Positions 1-11,669 of a stretch of DNA of 64,000 bases are shown piece by piece. The notes under the pieces were generated by a model. The model did not search any database and was not told the DNA's origin. It saw only the letters and a list, made by a program, of their open reading frames with translations. The translations under genes and the position numbers were made by a program. The DNA comes from Paragorgia papillata (lineage: Eukaryota > Cnidaria > Anthozoa > Scleralcyonacea > Coralliidae): positions 310,001 to 374,000 of the forward strand of contig JAWNZC010000002.1 of the NCBI GenBank assembly GCA_035771165.1, given 5' to 3'. Numbering within the stretch: the stretch's first letter is position 1; the number at the start of each line of letters is the position of its first letter.

Positions 1-417
1 TATTTCAAAACACAAGAAAGATAGAGAAAAATTGTAAAAGGTCTTCTTATACCATTTGACGAGTTCTTTCAAATGAGACAAACTTAATTTTTATTGCTAA
101 TACCCTTTAACTTTCCACAAAATAATACCAGTAATGCACTTACTCAGTTTACTGTCAATGTTTGAATTTGTGCCCCTGTGACAAATACATACATGCAGTA
201 AGCATCCCCACTCAAATGAATACTCCTAGAGTAATTCTTTCAAGTCTTAATGACAAATAAAATGAAAGCAAAATTCCTGTGATTAAAAACTAGTTTTATA
301 CAAATATTAGCACTGTATTGTTGTTATATGAATTATAAAAAGTGTACAATCATGTACAGTACTGTACTGTATATTTATTATATTTTAAAGTAATATTTTA
401 AAATAGAAACATCTTAC

Positions 418-1916
418 CCTCATCTTCACTGTCCATGGTATCTTCATTGCTATCTTCATTGGAATCTTTAAATGACACTTTTTTCTGAACAAATTTGTAG
501 TGAAAGTACACTTTCAATTTTCAAGGCTGGTTTAGACTGAGTTACATGTACCATACTTGGTTTTAAGATACTATGATGGTGCTTCAATCAGGCTCTGCAT
601 TGTTGTAAATGAATGCAGTGCTTTTCAAGGGTAGCACTCTTTAATACATGTATTCTTGTTCTCATTAGTAGAACTTCATTGGAGATGCTACTTAATCAGA
701 GGTGATACCAAATCAAGGGTCACTGGTATGTAATTGGATGTGGTGCTTAATCGGAGGTGGTGCTTAATCAGGTGGTGCTTAATTGGAGGTAGTGCTTAAT
801 CGGAGATGGTGCTTAATCGGAGATGGTGCTTAATCAGAGGTGGTGCTTAATCAGAGGTGGTGCTTAATTGGAGGTAGTGCTTAATCAGAGGTGGTGCTTA
901 ATCAGAGGTGGTGCTTAATTGGAGGTAGTGCTTAATTGGAGATGGTGCTTAATCGGAGATGGTGCTTAATCAGAGGTGGTGCTTAATCAGAGGTGGTGCT
1001 TAATCAGAGGTGGTGCTTAATCGGAGGTGGTGCTTAATCGGAGGTGGTGCTTAATCAGAGGTGATGCTTAATTGGATGTGGTGCTTAATCAGAGGTGGTG
1101 CTTAATCGGATGTGGTGCTTAATCAGAGGTGGTGCTTAATCAGAGGTGGTGCTTAATCGGAGGTGGTGCTTAATCAAGGGTGGTGCTTAAACGGGGGTGG
1201 TGCTTAATTGAGGATGGTGCTTAATCAGAGGAGGCACTTAATCACAGTGGTGTTTAATCTGGGGTGGTACTACCTCCAATTAAGTACCACCTCTGATAAA
1301 GTGGTACTTAATAATAGAGGCACTTAGTAAATAATGTATATAAAAGTAGTTTTTTTTGGGAACACAATACCTTCTTAACGTCAGTCTCCTCTCCTTTCTT
1401 TAACTGACGCAACTGTTCATCATTGCTCCAAGTATGTTTATTACTCCGATTTTTATGAACTTCTAAAAACTCCTGAAATCCACTATCATTCTCTAATTCA
1501 TCCAATACCTCATTCTTATGTTTCTTTGACTTCTTTTTAACGCTATCACCTAATTTCCCTTCCTCCCCATTTCCATCGAACGTTCTTTTTCTACCCTCCA
1601 ATCTCTCAGCTCTCTTCTGAAAGGCAGAGCTCTTTTCAGAATATTTACTCCAAGGTCTCGGTGCTGTATCGTCGCCAAAATCTTTACAAATATCAACATG
1701 TATCTTAGACGTATCAATAAATGTATTGTGAAAGTGTTTCAATGCTCTTTGAGCTTCTGTTTGTGTTTTATAACCAACGAAAGCGAAGCGACGAAAGACG
1801 CCACGTTTGGTATACTTCAAATTTAGATCCGTAATCTGGCCCATTTCTCCAAAGATTTGATTCATTCTCTCTTCTTTTATGTTCTTGGGAAGGTTCTTTA
1901 CTATAAGACGAGACAT
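418..1916 (-). CDS. RBM19: RBM19/MRD1-like multi-RRM ribosome-biogenesis protein, N-terminal part
   Basis: Two coding exons are visible: 1916-1371 (182 codons) and 484-418 (67 nt); the gene continues off the left edge. Exon 1 starts at MSRLIVKNLP and holds a full RRM at about residues 2-80, with an RNP2-like strand (LIVKNLP) and an RNP1-like strand (GVFRRFAFVGY). The stretch SFIDTS-like (here TFIDTSKIHVDICKDFGD) and the following PRPWSKYSEKSSA resemble the RBM19/MRD1 N-terminus. The donor is AAG|GTATTG and the acceptor TTCAG|AAAAAA; exon 2 continues in frame as an acidic/serine segment (KDSNEDSNEDTMDSEDEG) with donor GG|GTAAG. RBM19/MRD1 is a nucleolar protein with several RRMs that acts in 18S pre-rRNA processing (family knowledge). 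The remaining RRMs lie outside the window. The intron holds a 17-bp minisatellite. Confidence 0.87.
690..1255. repeat. 17-bp minisatellite in RBM19 intron 1
   Basis: A head-to-tail array of about 30 copies of GAGGTGGTGCTTAATCA and close variants (TCA/TCG/TTG at the end). It fills most of the intron between the two visible RBM19 exons. Variation is almost all single-base and the period is well kept. Nothing coding is seen. Confidence 0.93.
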
Positions 1917-2262
1917 TTTAGCTCAAATCCTGGCGACTTTGCCTCCAAAAATGATGTTAAATCATCGTGAAAATACAAATCTTCTTGACTGCCATGAAAA
2001 TCCAACGTGGAGCAGTGGCTATAACCGCTGACACAAAAATATGAGACCGCGAGATATCGGGGAACACTGGGAATCCATGGGGACAAGATGGGATTAGCAG
2101 GGGAACTGTGTACATTATCAATACTGGTGCCATACCATCCTGTTCTGTCCCGTGTGGCGTAAAATTTTGGCGGGAATTTAGTTTGCTGATTTTAATTTTT
2201 GCAATTTTGAGGAACAATTTTAAGTTTTATGATTCTCAGAAAGTTTTACATTTTTCATTTGT

Positions 2263-2630
2263 ATGTAATGTAATGTAATGTAATGCAATACAATGCAATG
2301 CAATGCAATGTACCGCAATGCAATGCAATGTAATGTAACGGTACTGTAACGGTACTGTACCGTACTGCCCTGTACTGCCCTGTAATGTAATGTAATGTAC
2401 TGTACTGCACTGTCACTGCCCCGTACCGTACTGTACTGTACTGCACTGCACTGCACTGCACTGCACTGCACTGCACTGCACTGCACTGTACTGTACTGTA
2501 CTGTACTGTACTGTACTGTACTGTACTGTACTGTACTGTAATGCAGTGTAACGCAACGTAACGTAACGTAAAGTTAAAATTGAATTACTCCACTACACTG
2601 TACTGTACTGTAATTTAACGTAACGTAATT
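2263..2630. repeat. Degenerate pentanucleotide repeat, consensus A[AC][CT]G[CT]
   Basis: Phase-locked 5-bp units switch between AATGT, AATGC, ACTGT, ACTGC, AACGT and AACGC in homogeneous blocks. It lies about 350 bp upstream of the RBM19 start codon. Related tracts occur at 29444-30310 and, as short pieces, near 36940-37010 and 63490-63535. Confidence 0.9.
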
Positions 2631-3050
2631 CTTGTTGAATGGAATTTGGAATTTCAATGTCTGAAGAAATTACTGCATGCAGCTACCTTACAAACTGTCA
2701 CTGACTAGACTATCCATCATTCCATTACAGATTGGTTACATTTTAGTAAGCTAGACGCACCACCCGCATTCTTACATCTAAATGATCAATACTATTTGGG
2801 AGGCCTTGGCATTTTGTTCTAGTATGTTCCAAAATACGGGTGGTAAAGAATATCCAGCTTCGTCTATTGAAGTTAAATAATCATTTTTTAATCACCACTT
2901 ATATCGCTGTATAAAATTCAGTATTGGTCTCGGATGGGCAGAGTAAAGGTTACATATGTGTATTAAAACCTTCGAATCACCAGTTGGGTATTCTAACCAA
3001 CGAGTTTAATCATGGGAATCGATTCTCTAACTGTTGAGCTCGTGAGACTC

Positions 3051-3468
3051 AGGCCCCGTTTACACTAGAGCAAACGTTTTCGGATTCGTGACGAATCCGG
3101 AACATTTTAGTACCGGATTCGTTTTGCCGTTTACACACAAAAGAATGAATCCGGAATAAAAACTTTCCGGTTTGATCACGTATCCGGAGATTTCGAATCC
3201 GGAAAAAAATGTAGAAAGTTCGTATCCGAATACTTTTGAATCCGAGACAATACGTAGTGTGAACGGTTATTCCGATGAATTCGGATGCTCTTCCGCTCGT
3301 AGTCAGGTGAGATTGCGCTGGAACCAACATGGTCAACATATTAACTGAATTCCGAGTTTAGTGTAAAGGGCCGAATCTGCGAATACTGTTGTAGTGTAAA
3401 CGCCTAACGAATCCGAATACTCGGTACGAAGTGAATCCGGAAACTTTTGCTCTAGTGTAAACGAAGTC
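3051..3468. mobile_element. Foldback/MITE-like element, GTTTACACTAGAGCAAA termini
   Basis: Inverted ends: left AGGCCCCGTTTACACTAGAG, right CTCTAGTGTAAACGAAGTCT. The interior is crowded with the word GAATCCGG/CCGGATTC in both orientations, plus an internal copy of the GTGTAAACG terminus near 3400. No transposase ORF is present, so it would be non-autonomous. CTCA flanks both ends and may be a target duplication, but this is weak. Confidence 0.8.
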
Positions 3469-3624
3469 TCAGATAACAGAGCAAAGGTTACACGTGTCCA
3501 ACTCATAACAGTCTAAACACCATTAGGATGTTTTATGACCATTGAGCTATATATACTTGGACTGACATGACAGAATTATACGACTATAAATTTACCGACC
3601 CATCTGGGTATTTAGCTCTCCATC

Positions 3625-3742
3625 TGAGCCTCAGTAGTTCGAAGGTTATAGAGTGTTTGACCAATCATTAGAAGGCTGCAGGTTCAATCCCTGTCCGAGG
3701 CTCAGAAACATTTTCTGAGTATTTGAGCACGACGTACGTCTG
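3625..3742 (+). mobile_element. tRNA-derived SINE-like copy
   Basis: A tRNA-like head has an A-box-like stretch (AGTAGTTCGAAGGTTATAGAG) and a B-box (GGTTCAATCCC). It is followed by a family tail reading CTCAGAAACATTTTCTGAG then TATTTGAGC. The same tail follows tRNA-like heads at 4309, 5420 (minus) and 21285. The acceptor stem does not pair cleanly, so this is a SINE rather than a functional tRNA. Confidence 0.7.
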
Positions 3743-3939
3743 TTAAGCCGAAGCTTTGGGCACGCCAACAGTGACTTTATCAACAAGCCTGTCGCAGATT
3801 GTTCTAACGACTTACTGTAGCATTGTTTGTAACAAGTTGCCTATAAAAGGTCGACAAGAACAAGCTTGTAGTAGCTTCATGAAACTGAAGAACTCCATTG
3901 TTACAGGCATGGCAGACACAAGCTGTTAACGCGCTGGCT

Positions 3940-4075
3940 CTCACTATACTGAAGTTAAACCCGGTTAGCTTCATGTGAGCGGAGTTGTTGGTTCTCTCCT
4001 GTGTCTCGAGAGATTTTCACCTGGTTCTCCGGTTTTCCTCCCTCCGTAAAATCAACACCATAGTTTTCCCAGTTA
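3940..4075 (+). mobile_element. 5S-rRNA-derived SINE-like copy, degraded head
   Basis: A short 5S-like stretch (GAAGTTAAACCCGGTTAG) is joined to a tail containing GGTTCTCCGGTTTTCCTCCC then TCCGTAAAATCAACACC. The same tail is attached to a clearer 5S rRNA head at 57305-57490. The head here is deleted internally. Confidence 0.6.
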
Positions 4076-4308
4076 ATTCTACGAACTAGTTCCATCTAAG
4101 AGGTGAGGGCCATTAGGTTATCAGTTATCTAAATATTGTCATATGATGTTACCCTGAATGAATAAATAAATAAAGTCACTTTACGACTTGTCTATAAGCT
4201 TGTTACAAGCCTGTTCAACAACAAGCTGTGAAATTTGTATGTGTGGTACTGAATGTGATACTATAGTTGCTGCAGAAATTGTAACACTACTGTAAAGTGA
4301 TATGATAT

Positions 4309-4432
4309 GGTACGTTTGCGAGCTTGGTGTAATGTAACAGACCGTTGCAGAAGAAGGTTGCAGGTTCGAACCTAGTCTGGGGCTCAGAAATCTTTTCTGA
4401 GTAATTGAGCTTGACGAACGTCCAACAAACGT
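4309..4432 (+). mobile_element. Composite repeat with tRNA-SINE B-box and tail
   Basis: It begins with GGTACGTTTGCGAGCTTGGT, also found at 15248. A B-box (GGTTCGAACC) and the tail GCTCAGAAATCTTTTCTGAG ... GAGCTTGACGAACGTC follow. The A-box half of the head is missing. Confidence 0.6.
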
Positions 4433-5419
4433 TTGTTACTATTGTAAAGTGTTACAATATGTAACATTTTGCCACCAGTCGGCAATTCGAGTCTTTTAAC
4501 AGATTTCTTCAGATAACACTAGTTGTTTTCTAAGCACTTTGACCATTTTATTTATTGCTTTCTTGTTGTTTTAAATAAACGATTCCAGCCCTGTTCTTAT
4601 CGAACTATTGAAACCATTAGACAAATATTAAAAGCTTTCTATAGCCAGTTAACAGCAGCTGTTCACAACTCTATCTTAATATGCAATCGATAAACTTCAA
4701 AAACACCGCCCTAAACAGGGGCGTAAATCACGACCCCCATCTTTGTAAAGCACTCACGACGTGGCGGACGTGTTTGTTTAGATGACAGCGGCGCGGAGCC
4801 TCTCGCAGGTAGAGCAACTCTTGCCCGACTTCCCGACACAATGAAAGTAAAACAAGACCATAGTTAAACGATCTTAAAAGGAAACGTTAACGGATAATTT
4901 AAAAGCGCAATCCATTAACCCCCAGTTGCTAACAGGACCACCCATTGCAAAAGATATGTAACGAAGCCATTTGTCATAGCCTGATTATCGAAAACGAGCA
5001 ATTCTTCTAAAGAAATCCTTTTCCTGTTGAACAGGAATACATACAGGATACAGGAGTTCAAACCGAGGTTAAACAAAGTTCAGACGCAGAAAAAACTGTT
5101 TGTTTAAATCTAGCTCGATTGGATACACTATATACAGTACGCATGTACCAACATATATAGTGCAAACTCCCTCTGGAAATTGCCGAAGGGATCTGACTAT
5201 ACTGGAGATACCCAATAGTTAATTAGAAATTTGCCAAATACAGTTGCCCCACGGCTTGATTTGACCTTAACCTTTCGAAGAGTCCGCGGTGAGGATGAAA
5301 ACTGGAAGACATACAGCAGAACCGCATCACGAATCCATCTTGGTTATCTCAAATCAAGCGATTCCAAACTTTTTGTTAACGATCTTAACGATGTTAAGAT
5401 TTTTGTTAACGATGTTACT

Positions 5420-5541
5420 GACTGCAAATGTTCTTCGAGCCATTTTACTCAGAAAAATTCCTAAGTTCCCAAGCGGGACTCGAACCCACAACCTTCTGAT
5501 CACCGGCGGGACACTCTAACCATTGAACTACTAGGACTCAG
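5420..5541 (-). mobile_element. tRNA-derived SINE copy, minus strand
   Basis: Read on the minus strand there is an A-box-like TAGTTCAATGGTTAGAG, a B-box GGTTCGAGTCCC with a pairing T-arm (GTGGG/CCCGC), then the family tail around TTTTTCTGAGTAAAATGGCTC. The acceptor arms do not pair well (TAGGACT against the 3-prime side TTGGGAA). Confidence 0.7.
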
Positions 5542-5600
5542 ATGATTTGAACATATAGGTTGAGTTCGCTGTATGACATTATACTGCTATGTGCAAGTAT

Positions 5601-5601
5601 G

Positions 5602-5673
<72 letters not shown>
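5601..5673. repeat. (TAA)n microsatellite
   Basis: About 24 uninterrupted TAA/ATA triplets. Confidence 0.97.
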
Positions 5674-5676
<3 letters not shown>

Positions 5677-8600
5677 TCTTTATTAATTAAACTGTGAAGA
5701 CCCATTATATGATATATATGTTCATGTCGTAATGCATGTTGTTAAGAGACGATATGCATGGATATCATGGTTAGTGCACGTGCCTTTCACCTCTGCGAGC
5801 CGATTTTGAATTGATTTTTTACCATCAATGTATAAGTCATTAAAAGAAGTTTGCCTGTAAAATTTCAGACAATTTGGATACAAGGGTTCGATTCCTGCAC
5901 GGTGCAGTTATCTGATTTAAAAAAAAAATTCACCTTGGCCGCATGTGAGAAGAGTGCTTCCAGTTTGACTCTACCAAACACCACAGGTTTGAGTACTCCG
6001 GTTTCCTCCTGTAGTAACACTGGACCAATGAGGGTGGGCCCTTACTGGACCTCTGAGGATAACAGTTTAGATAAACTGATAGAGTTATCCAGTATAAATA
6101 GTTTAGTTTATACATCGATCGCGTGTATCGGTCAATCTTACAAAACATATTCTTAATGTTACCCTACTCTCGCTGTGTCAAACTCACCGCTATTTTCGTT
6201 CTCCTAAAGTTTAAAATAGCAGAATTGTACAAGTGTACACATCAATATTAAAGACAGCTTAAACATGTTTATAAAACAGCGTCCTTATAATTGGCAACAC
6301 TAATACGGAATTCATGTTGTAACATCGTTAGTTTCACGAGTTCCGGAGTTTTTCAACCCATCGCTGCAGGAAATCCAACTTCGAGTTGCTAATTTCGAAT
6401 TCTAAAGGCGACAAGTGCTGCTAATTACACAAATTAAACATTAATGTCCATACATTTCGTTTTTGTTTGTTTGCTTTTCAACGCCGGTTTTGTAAACACT
6501 GCTGAGCCGGGGAATAGATACCATCTCGCCTCGTTTCTAAACTAGGGAATAATTCGCCACATTCGCCGAGCCTCACAGCAATTGGAACAGTCGCAAGGGC
6601 CCTGTCGCATCAGGAAAATGTTCCTACTGAGAGGGACAATCTAGCCGCCTGTCCTTATTTGTCGCTAGTCTTTACAAGAAGCAAATATTTTTATTAATTT
6701 CCGTTGATTCGCTGTAATCTCCAGGCCAGAAAACGCAGTCCTCGCACAATATGACGATTCACACACGCAGCAAGACAAAATTCGGTGAGAACCAAAGTAA
6801 TTTCAGAACCCCTTTTAAGAACAGAAAGATACCCCGAAACTCCTCTTTTCGAACACTATATACCATGGACACAAAAAAACAAATGACCCTTTTTGTTATA
6901 AGACACAAAATGAAACAGATACAGACGATTCAGACTGTTTTTAAACATTTGGCTAGCTCTACTAACCCTCCACATGTCTGTGAGGTGATTAGTAACTTGA
7001 GAAATTTCGTTTCTATTCAATGAAAACAGTTCATACAGATTAAAGTCGTTTTTATAGCGTGCATGTAAGACTTTTCTGTACATTAGAGCAAAATTGGAGC
7101 TGGGCTTTTTCACTGTCAGTATAATGAAGGTTAGTTACAAACGCCTATTTATGAATTGGGTCAGTTATTCAAATCCTGGATAAGTTGTGTCTTATTCAGT
7201 GGAAAGTATAAATAAGCTATTCGGTGGAGTCATCTGAGTATAATAGAAATAACGGAAGAAGAGTTCATTCTTGAAATGAAAGTAGTTCATTTATGGAATG
7301 AACAAGGAACATTTACGGTGGATATATATCATTCATCTGGCGGATGGAGAGTTATATTCACTGGGTATAATAAGAACTTTACTTTTTAGTTATGTTTGCA
7401 CGCTTTGGATAAATTAATATACAGTTGAGTGTTGACGTGTTGTGCTGTTACTTTGCTTCAAAAGAGGTTCTGGTCGGTTCAGAAGAATGAAGAGACCTGA
7501 TAGAATCTCTTATAGGTTAGAGAATTAGAGATCGTTCATGTATATACACTATAGTGTTGAGTTGGATCGATATGTTAGATCGGACTATAGGCCAAAAGAG
7601 AATATGAATCAGTGAGTGTGAATTCCCGAATAGGAACTGAGACGGATCTAAACGAAGGAGAAGGCTTTCTCAAAGGGAACCTGGATCGAATCGATCGTTG
7701 TGAAAGATCCCTTTATATAGATATACTAAGGCTATAGGCTATGGTACCATATATGTACAAAACCTTCCAGGTATAACAACAGAGTGTTCAGAATTGACCC
7801 CACGAGTCCACGACAGTACATGCATGTGGTATAGTTTACTACACTACTTGTATATCTCAGAACTGACTATAGTGTAGAGCACAAGCACTGATATATTATA
7901 TACACCAGGCAGAAACAGATTTACTGCAGTCTCTAAGAACAGACTGTGTATAACAATATTTTGAAGTCTGACATCCGGTTGGAAACACATAACATATGAA
8001 GGCTATATATTTGAAAGAAAGGTCGTGAACATGTGTGTGGTACAAGAGTACATCCAAGCTAATGGTATATATAGTGATTAAGATGTGTACATGAACACAC
8101 AATCATCTGTTCCTTAGTGAACGTCATGTGTTTGTATGTTGTGGTGTTGTCATACACTTCAAGCTTTTTCTCCAAATACGTTTGATTATACTTTAGTGAT
8201 AGCTTCGTCCACAATATCCATTCCGTTCCAAATATCACATTTTCTCATTAACCAAACTGCAGCTGCTTCAAGCAATATCGTAAATCATCACTAGTAAATT
8301 CACGCATAGTTAGCAGCAATAACTCTATGAGAGCAAGCTCAGTATCCACTTTATCATTATTTAGCTCCTAGTACGTAGGTTTAAAGTCGGTTTTACCTCT
8401 AGCTGACTAGCTTACTGATTACGTACTGTAATATATAAATAACTATACGAAACGAAGTCCCTCTAGTCCGGATACCAGCCTTGTAGCTGAATGGTTACCC
8501 TGCCTAAATAGAGTTTATCTATCTATCGAAGTGTGCCCCGAACTTATAACTATCTCAATTTAGAAAGAACTGCAGGTTCTCTAAGATTTACCATGCATTA

Positions 8601-8767
8601 TTTTAATCTAACTCGATGCACCTTAAGTAAAAGTTAACATATTTACATGCATGCTCTACGTCTTACACCCTCTACCCTTGTTTTCATTTTAAAGACCGAA
8701 ACAATATCACCAAACTCGTATAGCAACAAATTAATCCTTTTATTCGCATTGTTGTTGTAAAACAACT

Positions 8768-8773
8768 TTATCT

Positions 8774-8811
<38 letters not shown>

Positions 8812-8820
8812 GGGGAGACG
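8768..8820 (+). repeat. Dispersed repeat with CTAACGCCAGACGATTTTA core
   Basis: Core CTAACGCCAGACGATTTTA followed by CTCGTCAAGGGGAGA. Related copies are at 48063, 50984, 52468 (reversed) and 52537. In several copies the core is a small hairpin (CTGGCTAACGCCAG). The downstream AAGGGGAGA varies more than the core. Confidence 0.75.
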
Positions 8821-9061
8821 CCTCGAAAAGCCACGCATGGATTAAAGGGTCAAACAGTCTTGTAATATTAAAAAAGAGATAGGACGAAACAAATTTTCCT
8901 CAGTTACTTAATTTTTGAATCCGTCTGCATCTAATTTTAATCAGGGTATTACATTATGTGTGTTAGTTTAGAAAATTGAAATAGGATTTTCAATAATGTG
9001 GTGTAACAATAATTAATCTCAGTCAATCTGTTATGGGCAATTTTCATGGAGCAGCAATTAC

Positions 9062-9125
9062 GTTTATATTTATGTTTATATATATTTATGTTTATATATA
9101 TTTATATACATATATATATATATAT
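9062..9125. repeat. AT-rich (TTTATATA)n tract
   Basis: Alternating TTTATGTTTATATATATT units ending in a short (TA)n run. No coding content. Confidence 0.9.
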
Positions 9126-11669
9126 AGAACAGTGTGCGTATATCAACTTGCTTGAATGATAATGACTGGGCAACTTCGGATTCTTCAGCTTTGGCTGTGT
9201 TTACTATTTATATGTATATTAAAATTGGACCGACATGTAAATAAAAAATGCTTTAATAAAAGAGAAACTATACTGTACTATACTGTATATAAATATACTA
9301 CAGTCTACAGAGTGTTGAATACAGAAACTGACTATACATATAGCATCAGGCTAATATTGAAATGAAAATATACAGAAACCTGATGTATTTTGAATATCGG
9401 CATTTATATATATTGGATACTATATAGTCAAGCTGAGAAATAACCCTAAATATTGTCCAGTGTCGCAAATTCAACATGAGATATTATTTGTGCATATAGT
9501 GTCGATTACAAAATGTGAACAAAACTCTTCAAAAATCACACAAACGGAATCAGTGACAAACGTTTTCTCTTTCTCTCTCTCTGTTTATATCATGCAGGTG
9601 ACAACAGGCTCGAAAGATTGTCTTAAATAATCTTGCTCAAAAGCTTTCCAGGTTACAATTGTTTAGCATGCATACATTGTTTTTAATGAAACACCTCTGA
9701 AGAGCGCTTCAGTGCAATCTATATTGCGACAGCTGCGACAACTCTCTGTTAAGCTATTGTTATATATATCCTTGACGTGTCGCCTCTTAATAACGTTTGC
9801 TAACAATGTCCATTTTCCTCGGCTACGTTTTTCTCTCAATATTCACGAGTTCACGTGAAGTACCCCTGAATAGAATGCCAAGAGCAAAGACTAGTGTCAT
9901 GTTATGTTATGTTTTTAACCTTTTATCTTATATCCTCTTCTCCAGGCGTTGTTTTCCAGCCAGAAAAGCTGATAACACTAAATTAAGTGTTTACTAAAGC
10001 CAAGCTTTAATTCTAAATTTCACTAAAAATATCATTATAAAAAAATTCAAGTGTGTTTTTTTTTTTTAAATAAAAATAACCGTAACCCTGCCGACGCTTC
10101 CAAAAACTTGACCTATAACCAAGCAAATTGTTTTAAAGTGAAGTGCTGGGTGAAAATTTGTTATATAATTCAGAAATTTATTGGCAATGCATATACAAAA
10201 GTCAAAAATGGTGAACTGTTGAGATTTTAGAGAACAAAATACTAATATTCGCTCTTTTGATAAAGGGGTTTAGTTCGAAACTTTGTTTTACTGAACGGAA
10301 ATTTGGAAATACGTATCAATTATTGGACAAGTCTGAGCAAAAGTTTAGCTTCTTTATTCAGATCACCTTGGAAATTGCGGAATGAAAAGTCGTATCCAAA
10401 ATGCAAAGTGGAACCCAGACGGGGTATATTAGTTAGTTGCGCATATAAATTGCTAGAAGCGGTTAGGGACAGAAGGGACTATAGTTTGGAGAGAATAGTA
10501 CATAGCGAGCTTTGCATGCGGAGCTGGTGTGCCCATAACACTCACGATAGGAAGTCATATAGTTCACAATGGGACAATATAAGACCTGTAACTTCGGAAG
10601 ATTCTAGGCCACGGAAAATCATCTTCACGCCGCTTCGGACTTTTCAATGTGCAGACAAAGAGTACGTTTTTTCACCGGAAATAACTGATAGAATGTACAA
10701 CAACAAAGAATAAACATTTCCTTGTAAAAAAATGTATCGTTAATTCTGGTTCGAAGACATTGGAAATTGTTACAATTCCGCGCGGTCAAGGTCGTCGGCT
10801 CACAACACTGGCCTATACCGAGACATCACCGCGTTTTTTCTGATCTGCGCTTCGAAAGATACACTAAAAAAAATGCGGTTAAATTGCGTTTTTGGTATAA
10901 GTTCAAGTTCAACAGTATATAACAGACCTAATTTACACAGTTCGCTTGTTAACAGGAATACTACGTTTTATTGTTGTCGGCACTTTTATGATCTTTGTTG
11001 CCAGGGCTAATCACAAATGAATGACAGCCGCGTACGCACTTCCCGTATATAGCAAGCCTATATATAATGTTTAGCATGGGTCCCCCTTCGGACGAGCTTT
11101 TTCGTTGCAAGTCTAGCTTGGAAATCGGAGTAAATTCCTTTTTATACACACTTTTATAAAAACTTTAAAAATAACATAATTCCCACGTATTTTGTTATAT
11201 CATGCCTACACAGGCTGATGCAGCTTCCTCCGCGCTACAATGCCGAAAACAAATGCACGAGGACCTCCATTGAGTAGGACGAGTTGATTTTAAACAAGGA
11301 AAAACGGACCTCTCGACGTTAGACAATTAAAAATATCACCGAGATGATTTATGACTGTAAACTCGCAGGGGGAAAAACACGACCAGAGCTCGGGTTTGTC
11401 GTAAACCTGGCGACGAATTGCAAAATGATTTTAAAAATTACAGGTTATTCAAATATTGTTCGTCATGCTGCTTGATTTATTCAGAATTTTTATGACCCCG
11501 ACAGCTGTAAGGAGGCGGGGATACCACCTATAGAGTAGAATAAAGAAGCTAAGCGTTCTCCGGGCATAAATTTGTGAAAACAAACTGTTCGGGCTTGAAT
11601 GTGCACAGAGATTCACCAACTGACAACGAAACGGAGTCGAAATTGGAGTGGAAAGACGAGTTTGAAATC

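Larger units (their letters stand above)
1917..11669. other. Gene-free spacer between RBM19 and LHX1/5
   Basis: No recognisable coding exon was found in these 9.7 kb. RBM19 (minus) and LHX1/5 (plus) are divergent, so the spacer holds both promoters. Contents are a pentamer repeat (2263-2630), a foldback element (3051-3468), several SINE-like copies (3625-5541), a TAA microsatellite, one copy of a dispersed palindromic repeat (8768-8820) and AT-rich DNA. Longer ORFs here have no early ATG or family resemblance. Developmental LHX genes often have distal enhancers, so non-coding control elements could be present, but none can be pinpointed by eye. Confidence 0.6.

Noticed and set aside
5462..5535. 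Functional tRNA gene on the minus strand
   Set aside because: A and B boxes and a T-arm are present, but acceptor arms do not pair and the SINE tail follows directly.
5851..6156. 101-codon open frame
   Set aside because: No domain, no splice support, and composition like the surrounding spacer.
10303..10713. 136-codon open frame upstream of LHX1/5
   Set aside because: Begins with TTG and has no ATG until codon 72. No domain recognised and no convincing splice sites, so the case for a gene is too weak.
11574..11669. Longer LHX1/5 N-terminus
   Set aside because: The upstream extension starts with GTG and has no ATG in frame; the ATG at 11670 gives the conserved family start.
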